Shown piece by piece: positions 1 through 7,083 of a DNA stretch of 64,000 nucleotides. Numbering within the stretch: the stretch's first letter is position 1; the number at the start of each line of letters is the position of its first letter. The notes under the pieces are model-generated. The model saw only the letters and a program-made list of their open reading frames with translations, had not been told where the DNA came from and searched no databases. Location: the NCBI GenBank assembly GCA_943349825.1, contig CALQZQ010000002.1, positions 186,001 to 250,000 of the forward strand. Direction: 5' to 3'. A program made the translations under genes and the position numbers. Source of the stretch: Candidatus Peribacteria bacterium. Its GTDB lineage: Bacteria; Patescibacteriota; Gracilibacteria; UBA1369; 2-02-FULL-48-14.

Positions 1-273
1 TTTCTTAGGGGTTTCAGCGGCAGCAATGCTGCGAGCGAGCAAAGATTTGCGACGGTCAGCGGTGTTGCTAGCGAGTATGCGTTTTTTTGCAGCGGTGTCG
101 ATCAACTTATAAGCGGCAGGGAGCAATTTTTCAGCCTTAGACTTGTCGCCATCCTTGCAGGCATCCATCACTTCACGAATAGCCTTACGCAGTGCGGTGC
201 GCACATTGTAGTTGCGAGCCTGTCGTACGAGAGATTGTCGAGCGCGTTTCTTGGCAGATTTGATGATTGGCAT
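1..273 (-). CDS. rpsT: 30S ribosomal protein S20 (3' end outside window)
   Basis: Ninety-one codons are open from the ATG at 273 down to the window edge without a stop, so the C-terminus is missing. The protein starts MPIIKSAKKRARQS and continues with the Arg/Lys-rich helices and the ADRRKSLLARSI-type end typical of S20, which binds 16S rRNA early in 30S assembly. The family is usually about 85-95 aa, so only a few residues should be missing. An AAGGA lies directly against the start codon. A strong promoter (302-330) precedes the gene. It is divergent from the Maf gene. Confidence 0.93.
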   Translation of the reverse strand, partial: MPIIKSAKKRARQSLVRQARNYNVRTALRKAIREVMDACKDGDKSKAEKLLPAAYKLIDTAAKKRILASNTADRRKSLLARSIAAAETPKK

Positions 274-301
274 TCCTTGCGATTTAGAAAATTACCCGTA
301 G

Positions 302-330
302 AATATAGGGACTGTATCTGATCTTGTCAA
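302..330 (-). promoter_or_regulatory. Sigma70-type promoter of rpsT
   Basis: Read on the minus strand, the -35 box TTGACA (325-330) is a perfect match and is followed after exactly 17 bases by TATATT (302-307). The start codon lies 28 bases past the -10 box. This is one of the best consensus matches in the window, as expected for a ribosomal protein gene. Confidence 0.8.
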
Positions 331-336
331 AGGAAA

Positions 337-918
337 ATGGCAAAACCCCTCATCCTTGCTTCCGGAAGTCCTCGCCGAAAAGAGCTGCTCACCATGCTTG
401 GCCTGCCGTTCACCGTGGATCTCCCCAGCGATTTTGCCGAGTTTACAGGTTCACAAGTAACAGATCCCGCCGAACTTGTGCTCAAAAACAGCCAGGGAAA
501 AGTTCAAACCGTGTCTCTGCGCCATCCCGACGCCCTTGTTCTCGGCGTGGACACGGTGGTCTTTCACGGGGACCAGATCCTGGAAAAACCTAAAAACGCC
601 GAGGACGCCTTCCGCATGCTGAAGCTCCTTCAAGGCAACATGCACACCGTTTTCACGGCTCAAGTGCTCTTGGACACCGAAACTCAGCGCCAGCTCGAAT
701 CCGTAGAGCAAACCGCCGTCACTTTTCTGCCCATGACCGACGAGCAAATCCGCACCTACATCGCCACAGGCGAGCCCATGGACAAGGCCGGAGCCTACGC
801 GGCGCAGGGCATTGGGGCACAGTTCATCCAAAAAATCGACGGCGATTTTTTCAACGTGGTGGGCCTGTCGGTCTCTCGTTTTATGGAGCTCTACACCCAG
901 CTTGACCAATCTGTCTAA
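337..918 (+). CDS. maf: Maf-family nucleotide pyrophosphatase
   Basis: This 193-aa protein has the Maf signatures: the N-terminal phosphate-binding ASGSPRRKELL motif (about residues 8-18), the central LGVDTVV segment with its catalytic Asp, and the C-terminal DKAGAYAAQG and NVVGLS motifs. Maf proteins hydrolyse non-canonical or pyrimidine nucleoside triphosphates (dTTP/UTP type for YhdE-like members) to monophosphates, and act as house-cleaning enzymes or checkpoint factors. The length matches the family. An AAAGGA lies four bases before the ATG, one of the few Shine-Dalgarno-like sequences here. It may share a transcript with the YtxH gene downstream. Confidence 0.93.
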   Translation: MAKPLILASGSPRRKELLTMLGLPFTVDLPSDFAEFTGSQVTDPAELVLKNSQGKVQTVSLRHPDALVLGVDTVVFHGDQILEKPKNAEDAFRMLKLLQGNMHTVFTAQVLLDTETQRQLESVEQTAVTFLPMTDEQIRTYIATGEPMDKAGAYAAQGIGAQFIQKIDGDFFNVVGLSVSRFMELYTQLDQSV

Positions 919-953
919 AGCCCCTAAAGTGGAACCAATCCTAACCCAACGCC

Positions 954-1427
954 ATGGGAAATAAAGCTGGTAAAATTGCACTCGGACTGGGCCTCATCAC
1001 CGGAGCCGTCACCGGCTTCCTTTTCGCTCCTGAAGAAGGAAAGAAAATCCGTCAGAAACTCGCCAAAGGCGACACGAAAGGTCTGCTCAAAGATCTCGAA
1101 GCCGTGGGCGGAGAAATCAGAGACATGATCGTGGACCTCGGCAAAATGCCTCCTGTGAAGGAAGCTTTGGAAAAAGCCAAAGACAAGGCCGCCGATGTAG
1201 CCAACATGAAGCGTGAAGAGCTCGATACTCTCCTCAAAACAGCCTCTAAAAAGGCAGATCAGTTCAAGAAAAAACTGAGCGACTATGTTAAAGAACAGAA
1301 ATCGGTTTTAGAAGAACACCTCGATGTAAAAGGGAAGCCTTCAAAGAAAAAAGCCGCTCCTAAAAAGAAGCTCATCGCCAAAAAGCCCGCCGCTAAGAAA
1401 CCTTCCACAAAGAAGCGCAAAAAATAG
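954..1427 (+). CDS. YtxH-domain protein with histone-H1-like Lys/Ala tail
   Basis: The 157-aa product starts with a YtxH-type segment: a Gly-rich hydrophobic helix (about residues 5-25) ending in LFAPEEGKKIR, the hallmark of YtxH/gas-vesicle-like small membrane proteins. A charged helical region follows. From about residue 125 the tail is almost entirely Lys, Ala and Pro, with repeated KK, AKKP and TKK groups like the C-terminal tails of histone H1 or bacterial Hc1/AlgP. The hydrophobic start suggests membrane attachment, and the tail should bind nucleic acid or another polyanion. No Shine-Dalgarno is seen; the start context is aacgccATG, as in several neighbours. Confidence 0.72.
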   Translation: MGNKAGKIALGLGLITGAVTGFLFAPEEGKKIRQKLAKGDTKGLLKDLEAVGGEIRDMIVDLGKMPPVKEALEKAKDKAADVANMKREELDTLLKTASKKADQFKKKLSDYVKEQKSVLEEHLDVKGKPSKKKAAPKKKLIAKKPAAKKPSTKKRKK

Positions 1428-1467
1428 GCCCATTGCCTAGTCGCCACTCTAGGATTAAAATAGAGGA

Positions 1468-1483
1468 GACGAGTCTCGGAAGG
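1468..1483 (+). repeat. Partial copy of the tRNA-like hairpin arm
   Basis: The 16 bases GACGAGTCTCGGAAGG here match 15 of 16 with GACGAGTCTCAGAAGG at 1575-1590, inside the tRNA-like element, in the same orientation. The two copies are about 107 bases apart, with a terminator hairpin between them. The origin is unknown; a local duplication of a tRNA-like arm is a reasonable reading. Confidence 0.55.
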
Positions 1484-1495
1484 CTATACGCAAAA

Positions 1496-1519
1496 GAAAA
1501 CCCCCAAACGGGGGTTTTC
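1496..1519. terminator. Bidirectional intrinsic terminator after the YtxH gene
   Basis: A perfect 10-bp stem, GAAAACCCCC (1496-1505) with GGGGGTTTTC (1510-1519), closes an AAAC loop. T residues on the 3' side of both strands allow termination in either direction. It follows the YtxH gene on the plus strand and would also stop minus-strand transcripts through the tRNA-like element. Confidence 0.85.
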
Positions 1520-1537
1520 TTCGTCTATTCAGGCGGG

Positions 1538-1607
1538 TGGACCGCAGGGGATTCGAACCCCTCTTCTTGAGAGTGACGAGTCTCAGAAGGTGACCAACAC
1601 GCGGCCC
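1538..1607 (-). other. tRNA-like element with non-canonical arms
   Basis: Read on the minus strand, the ends pair as a 7-bp acceptor stem (GGGCCGC at 1601-1607 with GCGGTCC at 1539-1545), followed by discriminator A. A textbook T arm is present at 1546-1562 (AGGGG, loop TTCGAAT, CCCCT). The rest is abnormal. A short hairpin GTG-TTGGT-CAC (1590-1600) stands in for the D arm. A 27-base hairpin (1563-1589), with a 9-bp bulged stem and an 8-base loop, replaces the anticodon arm. No standard 7-base anticodon loop can be drawn, and CCA is not encoded. It could be a degenerate tRNA, a non-decoding tRNA mimic or a tRNA with an altered arm. The rest of the gap 1428-1734 holds only the terminator and the arm copy at 1468. 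Confidence 0.5.
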
Positions 1608-1734
1608 GTGTCTGAACAAACACATCCTAAAACACCGACCTTACAAAACACCTGACTTTTTTCTTTCATTCCGCTGACAAAAACCTGACACGATCACGCA
1701 CAGTTGAACAACTTGTGTATTTAAAAGTGCACAA

Positions 1735-1980
1735 CTAATTCCCCAAGAGCAACAATTTCTTCGCCCTCTTCAACTTCTTCAGCGCGCACTCCCGCTTCAG
1801 CGCCGCACTCCAAGTTTCACACTCTTCGGAATACGCCAACTCAACAGGTCGCCGGGCTTTGGTGTAACGCGCGCCCTGCTTAGAATTATTGTGTTCCCGA
1901 ATGCGCCGCTCTAAATCCTTCGTGGAACCCAAGTAAAAAGTTCCATCCGAGCAGCGCAACATGTAAACGTGGAAGCTCAT
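1735..1980 (-). CDS. GIY-YIG nuclease domain protein
   Basis: This 81-aa single-domain protein matches the small UPF0213/YhbQ-type GIY-YIG family. The motif appears as VYMLRC (residues 5-10) and FYLGST (16-21), followed by the conserved Arg and His of LERRIREHN, and by RYTKARRPVEL, typical of this subgroup. The conserved Glu sits in the RECALKKLKR stretch. Such proteins are structure-directed or non-specific endonucleases of uncertain cellular role. The start overlaps the stop of the upstream TrmB-type regulator by four bases (ATGA), so the two are probably co-translated. Confidence 0.85.
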   Translation of the reverse strand: MSFHVYMLRCSDGTFYLGSTKDLERRIREHNNSKQGARYTKARRPVELAYSEECETWSAALKRECALKKLKRAKKLLLLGN

Positions 1981-2744
1981 TTTTGAGGCATGCTTTTTAA
2001 AAGTTCCGGCTCAGCCAGTTTGGCATATTTAAAAGCAAAATTGAAAATAGAACGTTGCGTATCGGCAATGTTCTGATTTTGAATGATAACTCCCATTTGA
2101 TCCGCGTGCGAAACAATCGCCACTTTATCGTCATAAATATTGATCTCATTTTTAAACGGAAATTCTTCCTTGGGAATCAAAACGACTTCTCTCAGTTCCT
2201 CTTCACCTCGTCGCTTCACGTCGAGTGCCGCTTTGTCGTAAGAAAAAATACCGCGCAGCTGCACTTTTCTCGCCACTTTTTTAGCGATGTACGAAGGGTA
2301 ATAATCTTTCAGTAAAGTACGTGTGGCCAAGCCAACGTCCGCCCAACACAGCAGCTCCGTGGAAGTAGTCAGCGTGTCCTCCATAATGCGAATGATCCCT
2401 TCACGTCCCTGAAAAAAAGACACTTGAGGCTGAGCCGAAAATTGCTGATGCAAAGACAAAAGCTCGGGCAGAGATTTTTCTAGATCGTTGAAGCGCTTGT
2501 ATTGATCCTCCACCAAAGAGTGAGGATTCACCGGTTGAAAGTAAAAGTAGCGACCTTTTTTCACTTGGCTGACCAAGCCCTTTTTTAGCAGTTGATCCAA
2601 GACCAAATAAGCCGTGGGTCGCTTCACTCCTGCTCTTTTGGCAATCACTCCCGGAAGAGCTTCTTTAAGCGTGAGCAGTTCCAAATAAATTTTGCTCTCT
2701 TTCTCTGAGAGGCCGACGTTCTGAAGAGTGCGTGGAAGGTCCAT
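1977..2744 (-). CDS. TrmB-family transcriptional regulator
   Basis: This 255-aa protein has an N-terminal winged helix (about residues 5-75) of the TrmB/Sugar-specific type, with the pattern LGLSEKESKIYLELL and a recognition region around RAGVKRPTAYLVLDQL. A predicted coiled linker follows (about 85-110), then a TrmB-like effector domain. In archaea and some bacteria, TrmB proteins sense sugars or metabolites; the effector here is unknown. It is the first gene of a two-gene operon with the GIY-YIG nuclease and is divergent from the 2856 gene. An inverted repeat covers its likely -10 region, which suggests autoregulation (inference). Confidence 0.82.
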   Translation of the reverse strand: MDLPRTLQNVGLSEKESKIYLELLTLKEALPGVIAKRAGVKRPTAYLVLDQLLKKGLVSQVKKGRYFYFQPVNPHSLVEDQYKRFNDLEKSLPELLSLHQQFSAQPQVSFFQGREGIIRIMEDTLTTSTELLCWADVGLATRTLLKDYYPSYIAKKVARKVQLRGIFSYDKAALDVKRRGEEELREVVLIPKEEFPFKNEINIYDDKVAIVSHADQMGVIIQNQNIADTQRSIFNFAFKYAKLAEPELLKSMPQK

Positions 2745-2751
2745 AAAGCTA

Positions 2752-2769
2752 ATAGTACTGACAACAGTA
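2752..2769. promoter_or_regulatory. Candidate TrmB operator overlapping its own -10 box
   Basis: TACTG (2756-2760) and CAGTA (2765-2769) form an inverted repeat around ACAA. On the minus strand the overlapping hexamer TACTAT (complement of 2752-2757) ends 7 bases before the TrmB start codon, matching the -10 spacing of other genes here. A second TACTGACA-like half site occurs near 2805-2812 on the side of the divergent gene. A repressor bound here would block its own promoter. The -35 region is weak. Confidence 0.4.
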
Positions 2770-2855
2770 TATAACAGATTAAATCAAATAGAAAGAGCTG
2801 AGCTTACTGACATATTTGACAAGAAATATTATTATTGCATCGCTTTACCAGCACT

Positions 2856-3533
2856 ATGACTAATATCCTCTTGGCCGGAAACCATCGCGCAGAAGTAGAA
2901 CAGAAGGGCCACAACGGGACGGCCGTTGGCCTGACCTTCCAGGCTCGTGCTTTCGAGGCAGCTTGTAGGGCTCACAGAGAGCTCACGAGAAAAGGCCTCA
3001 ACGCGACTCTCTTCACGCTCATCGATCATACTGGCGGAGTGAGGGAGTTGACGGGGAAAAGAAACAATCCCGCCATTCTCCAAACCCATGACCTACAAAA
3101 AGTACTGAGCGGCCCCTTGCTTGAGCAGTTAGATCGCCACGAAATTCCTCACGAGCAGCTAGCGGTCATCCCCGAAAGCACTTTGAAGAAACACGAGATG
3201 GCACTCCGTGAGCGAGGTGCTTTCTCAGAGCAAGGGACCTGTAGAGCCTTCAATGCAGACGGGGGAATGGTATGCCGTGGGCTCGCCGGGGCCTACATGG
3301 ATTACGCGGTTCGGACGGCAGCAGAAGCAGGCGCTAAACCAAGAGCGCTGGACTGGTTCATTGAAGCCACAGCACCTGTTCCCAGCACCTTGACCTATAC
3401 CCAAGGAACCAACATTTACAGAATGGGTATGACGGCAGGAAATGATGTGCTTTCCAAACTCACAGTCCGCGGTTGGGATTGCACCACGCCTGAAATGAAA
3501 ATCCTTCAATATCTTAAGGCTTCACTAAGTTAA
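2856..3533 (+). CDS. Hypothetical cytosolic protein
   Basis: I do not recognise this 225-aa protein. I chose the ATG at 2856 (MTNILLAGNH) over the TTG seven codons upstream because ATG is the rule here. No signal peptide or membrane helix is seen. The N-terminal half (to about residue 105) mixes strands and helices and includes LFTLIDHTGG. The C-terminal half contains two Cys, in GTCRAFNADGGMVCRG, and a Tyr/Trp-rich end. The start context lacks a Shine-Dalgarno. It may share the regulatory region of the divergent TrmB gene, with a TACTGACA half site about 45 bases upstream, and so could be a TrmB target (inference). Confidence 0.6.
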   Translation: MTNILLAGNHRAEVEQKGHNGTAVGLTFQARAFEAACRAHRELTRKGLNATLFTLIDHTGGVRELTGKRNNPAILQTHDLQKVLSGPLLEQLDRHEIPHEQLAVIPESTLKKHEMALRERGAFSEQGTCRAFNADGGMVCRGLAGAYMDYAVRTAAEAGAKPRALDWFIEATAPVPSTLTYTQGTNIYRMGMTAGNDVLSKLTVRGWDCTTPEMKILQYLKASLS

Positions 3534-3602
3534 TCTTGTCAAAACAAGTGAACTGGGTTAAAATAAAATCAGATATTCCAACTTTAATTCCTACTTTCCA
3601 AT

Positions 3603-3848
3603 ATGGTGACAACCGTTCTCCGTAAAAAAGGACAGTTCACAATTCCGGCAGACCTGCGCGAAGAAATGAATATGAAAGAAGATGAAGCTTTTTCCATTTT
3701 AACCTGGAATAAAAAGGCAATGGTCCTGATACCTCAGAACTTGAAAAGTATAGACATCCTCAATAAAACAGCCGCTTTGGCAAAAAAGAAAGGACTCACG
3801 CTAGAGGAGATGCTCTTGGAGCTGGACCAAATCCGTCACGCTGCTTAA
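3603..3848 (+). CDS. AbrB/SpoVT-type antitoxin
   Basis: The 81-aa protein starts with a swapped-hairpin AbrB DNA-binding domain: TTVLRKKGQFTIPADLREEM is the standard pattern of basic residues, Gly-Q-hydrophobic-T/I-P and an acidic helix. The C-terminal helix (about residues 50-78) probably wraps the toxin. The stop codon is directly followed by the ATG of the PIN-domain gene, so the pair is one operon. In VapBC-like modules the antitoxin blocks the PIN nuclease and represses the operon. Confidence 0.88.
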   Translation: MVTTVLRKKGQFTIPADLREEMNMKEDEAFSILTWNKKAMVLIPQNLKSIDILNKTAALAKKKGLTLEEMLLELDQIRHAA

Positions 3849-4286
3849 ATGAAAGTTTTTCTCGATAGCAGTGTCATCATCGCAGCTTTACTTTCGACCA
3901 CCGGAGCATCGGCCAAAATCCTCACTCTTTCTGAAGGAGGAATTGTGGAAGCGTACGTCACGGATGAAGTAGTGGAGGAAGTCCTCGATGTCGTCCAAAG
4001 AAAATTTCCAGAGGCGCTGAGTTTGGTAAAAGAACTGCTCAAAAAAACATGCACCTGTGTAAAAGCAACAAGGGGGAAAGTGAAAGGGAATCCGCAGGAA
4101 TGGATCAAAGACCCCAAAGACGTAAAAATCTTGCTCGGAGCTAAACAGTGCAAAGTGGATGTCTTACTGACTTTGGACTTGAAAGATTTCATCAAAGACA
4201 AAGAGGTCGCAAAAAAATCCCAACTCAAGATCCAAACCCCTGGAGATTTTCTAAATGAAGTCTTCGCCCAGTTCACTAGCTTCTGA
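3849..4286 (+). CDS. PIN-domain ribonuclease toxin (VapC-like)
   Basis: This 145-aa protein has PIN-fold features: FLDSSVIIAAL at the start with the first acidic residue D6, an acidic TDEVVEEV helix (about 38-45), IKDPKDVKILLGA (about 86-97) and VLLTLDLKDF (about 105-114) carrying the last metal-binding Asp residues. PIN toxins are Mg-dependent endoribonucleases that usually cut tRNA or rRNA. It directly follows its AbrB-type antitoxin with no spacing. Its 3' end overlaps the convergent purD end by 11 bases. It belongs to the longer PIN subgroup often annotated as putative toxin-antitoxin toxin component, PIN family. Confidence 0.85.
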   Translation: MKVFLDSSVIIAALLSTTGASAKILTLSEGGIVEAYVTDEVVEEVLDVVQRKFPEALSLVKELLKKTCTCVKATRGKVKGNPQEWIKDPKDVKILLGAKQCKVDVLLTLDLKDFIKDKEVAKKSQLKIQTPGDFLNEVFAQFTSF

Positions 4287-5577
4287 GCCCTCTCATCATC
4301 TCCACTCGTTCCGCAATCAGCTTTGCTGTTCCCACATCTTTGCGATGAAACACGGGTCCAGTCACGGCCATAGCCGCCGCTTCAGCCAATTGTTCGGCCT
4401 CCGCCAAAGTCTCCGCCACGCCCACCATGGCCACCGCGCGTGAGCCGAGCAAATAAAGCCCATCTTCGCGGGCATCTACAGAGCCGTAATAAACGTGCAC
4501 GCCTTCCGGCACCGCGCCCACCACTATTTTTTCGTCTTTCACCGGCGCAGTGGGGTAGCCTTCCGGGCAAACGTACTTCACCACCGTCGCGCGTTGCTCG
4601 AATTCCACGGCTTCCAAAGTCCCCGCAATGATTCGCTCGCACACCTCCACAAAATCCGTCTTCAAAAGAGGCAGCACATTCATCACTTCTGGGTCACCAA
4701 AACGCGCGTTGTATTCAATGAGTCGCACGCCATCTTTCGTGGCCATAAATCCTCCATACATTATCCCTTTGAACTCTGCGCCGCACTCGGCCTTCAAAGC
4801 TTCCGCCACTTTCACGGTAATATCGTGCGCCGCAGCCAAATCTGCCGCCGTCAAAAACGGCAAACTTCCATCCGCGTCGCTGTAAGTCCCCATACCGCCG
4901 GTGTTGGGCCCAGTGTCACCTTCAAACGCACGTTTGTGATCCTGCACCGCGGGCATGTCCACCACGTGCGTACCATCACAAAAACTCATCAAGGAAAATT
5001 CCACGCCCACAAATTTTTCTTCCACCACCACGCGCCCAAATTTTTCGATCGACGCCTTCGCAAAAACGATGCCCTCGTCCACGGACTTCAAATGTTCACC
5101 GGAAACCTGCACACCCTTGCCACCCAAAAGTCCGTCGGCCTTCACCACATATTCACCGAGCTCATTCATCCATTCACGCAGACCTTCTTCCGCAGTAAAA
5201 ACACGGTAAAGGGGATTCCCGGGAATTTTATATTTTTCCACCAAATCACGCGTGAAAGATTTGGAACTTTCCAGTCGTGCCAAACTCTTCAGCGGCGCCA
5301 CACTTTTCACGCCCACCTCGAGCAACGCATCCGCCGCTCCAGCTCCGATGGGATCGTCCGGTCCGATGAACGCAAAGTCCGGTTTAAATTCGCGCGCGAA
5401 TTCCTGCAGCGGCCCAAAATCCATCACGTTCCCAACCCGATATTCCGAAGCGAGCTCACGAATTCCGGGATTCACCGCTCCTCCATAAACGCCCAGCTCC
5501 ACGTTGCCGTTACGCAGCAAAGTCTCGGCAATCACGTGCTCTCGCGCTCCGTTGCCGACCAATAAAATCCGCTTCAT
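4276..5577 (-). CDS. purD: Phosphoribosylamine-glycine ligase
   Basis: The 433-aa protein is a complete GAR synthetase: it joins phosphoribosylamine and glycine using ATP, the second step of purine synthesis. The N-terminal fold starts MKRILLVGNGAREH; the ATP-grasp core contains DGLLGGKGV, QDHKRAFEGDTGPNTGGMG (about residues 220-238) and the metal-binding EYNARFGDPE. I chose the internal ATG at 5577 because it gives the classical start and a 4-base ATGA overlap with the purF stop; a longer reading to 5616 adds 13 unlike residues. It is the last gene of the dut-tmk-folD-purF-purD run. Confidence 0.95.
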   Translation of the reverse strand: MKRILLVGNGAREHVIAETLLRNGNVELGVYGGAVNPGIRELASEYRVGNVMDFGPLQEFAREFKPDFAFIGPDDPIGAGAADALLEVGVKSVAPLKSLARLESSKSFTRDLVEKYKIPGNPLYRVFTAEEGLREWMNELGEYVVKADGLLGGKGVQVSGEHLKSVDEGIVFAKASIEKFGRVVVEEKFVGVEFSLMSFCDGTHVVDMPAVQDHKRAFEGDTGPNTGGMGTYSDADGSLPFLTAADLAAAHDITVKVAEALKAECGAEFKGIMYGGFMATKDGVRLIEYNARFGDPEVMNVLPLLKTDFVEVCERIIAGTLEAVEFEQRATVVKYVCPEGYPTAPVKDEKIVVGAVPEGVHVYYGSVDAREDGLYLLGSRAVAMVGVAETLAEAEQLAEAAAMAVTGPVFHRKDVGTAKLIAERVEMMRGLRS

Positions 5578-7055
5578 AAAAGTGGCACTTGAGTTTCCAT
5601 TTCCAGTTGAGCACATTGACGGCTGCTTTCCGCAGCACGCAGCACTTCTTCGGTCACGTCCGGCGTGGGATATTTGCCATCAAAACACGCCATGCAGAAG
5701 TTTTCGATAGTGGGATTTCCTTCGCGCACTGCTTCTTCCAAATCTTCTAAATCTTGATAGAAAACCGCATCGGCTCCAATGGCACGAGCCACTTCGTCCA
5801 CGGTGAGTTCGTTGGCAATGAATTCTTTGCGGCTGGGCATGTCCACGCCATACACACAAGGATTGTGGAGGGGGGCCGCACACGATGCAAAGTAAACTTT
5901 TTCCGCACCCATATCACGCACCATTTCCACAATTTTTTTAGAAGTATTTCCACGCACAATCGAATCGTCCACCAGCAGAATTTTCTTTCCTTCAATTTCC
6001 AAACGAATGGGGTTCAACTTGCGGCGAATCGAACTCTGACGTTGGCTCTGCCCGGGCATAATGAAAGTGCGGCCGACATAGCGATTTTTCACCAGTCCTT
6101 CACGGTATTTCACACCCAGCTCATAGGCCAGGGGAGCCGCGGAGTGACGAGAGGTAGAGGGCACCGGAATCACCACATCGATTTCCACGCCGGACGCTTT
6201 GATTTTCTTCGCGAGTTTTTCACCCATACGCATGCGCGTTTTGTACACAGAAATGTCGTCGATCAGACTGTCCGGTCGAGCAAAATATACGTATTCAAAA
6301 ATACAAGGATTGTAGACGGTCTTCTCGGCACAAACTTTGCTGTGCACACGGCCTTTTAAATCCACGAACACCGCTTCACCCGGCTTCAAATCTCGTACGA
6401 CTTCATAACCGAGCACATCCAGCGCCACGCTTTCGGAAGCAAAAATGGTGTCGGGGTAGAGGTCGTCCTCGCGCTTGCCCATGATCAGCGGACGAATCGC
6501 ATTCGGGTCGCGGAAAGCCAGCATTCCATAACCGGCAATCAGGACAATACAAGCATAAGCCCCTTTCACGCGACGATAGACGCCTTCCATGGCCTTAAAA
6601 ATAAGCTCTGGAGTGAGGTCAGCCGTCCCCAAGGCTTCAATTTCATGCGCCAGTACATTCAGCAAAACTTCAGAGTCAGACTGCGTGTTCAAATGGCGGT
6701 GATCTTTCTCCACCACTTCTTTTTTGAGTTCGCCGGTATTGGTCAAATTTCCATTGTGAATCAATGCGATCCCAAAAGGCGCGTTCACATAAAACGGCTG
6801 AGCTTCGGCGCTGTCGTAAGTTCCGGCAGTGGGGTAGCGCACGTGCGCCATGCCCGTAACCCCTTTGAGTCGTTCCAAATCTGCCTCGTGAAACACTTCA
6901 CTCGCCAGACCATCGCCCTTTTTCATGTGCATTTGGCGACCGTCAAAAGTCACCATTCCGGCCGCATCCTGTCCACGATGTTGGAGCATCATGAGCCCGT
7001 CGTACAGCTCAGCTGCGACAGGAGTGTTGGAATGAATGCCGATGATTCCGCACAT
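5574..7055 (-). CDS. purF: Amidophosphoribosyltransferase
   Basis: This 493-aa enzyme transfers glutamine ammonia to PRPP, the committed step of purine synthesis. After removal of Met1, Cys2 of MCGIIGI is the N-terminal nucleophile of the glutaminase domain. The phosphoribosyltransferase part carries ILLVDDSIVRGNTS, the PRPP loop. Cys residues in NPCIFEYVYF, HNPCVYG and ENFCMACF fit the four ligands of the Bacillus-type structural Fe-S cluster. The gene lies 28 bases downstream of folD and overlaps purD, so the products probably act in sequence. Confidence 0.96.
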   Translation of the reverse strand: MCGIIGIHSNTPVAAELYDGLMMLQHRGQDAAGMVTFDGRQMHMKKGDGLASEVFHEADLERLKGVTGMAHVRYPTAGTYDSAEAQPFYVNAPFGIALIHNGNLTNTGELKKEVVEKDHRHLNTQSDSEVLLNVLAHEIEALGTADLTPELIFKAMEGVYRRVKGAYACIVLIAGYGMLAFRDPNAIRPLIMGKREDDLYPDTIFASESVALDVLGYEVVRDLKPGEAVFVDLKGRVHSKVCAEKTVYNPCIFEYVYFARPDSLIDDISVYKTRMRMGEKLAKKIKASGVEIDVVIPVPSTSRHSAAPLAYELGVKYREGLVKNRYVGRTFIMPGQSQRQSSIRRKLNPIRLEIEGKKILLVDDSIVRGNTSKKIVEMVRDMGAEKVYFASCAAPLHNPCVYGVDMPSRKEFIANELTVDEVARAIGADAVFYQDLEDLEEAVREGNPTIENFCMACFDGKYPTPDVTEEVLRAAESSRQCAQLEMETQVPLL

Positions 7056-7083
7056 AGCGCGCCCTGGGGGCTTATATTAGAGA

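Noticed and set aside
451-981. Long open frame opposite the Maf gene
   Set aside because: It is a shadow of maf; its translation has no family pattern, and the plus frame has all Maf motifs.
4495-5565. 356-codon open frame opposite purD
   Set aside because: It runs antisense to the complete purD motifs and its composition (many His, Arg, Ser) is typical of a shadow frame.
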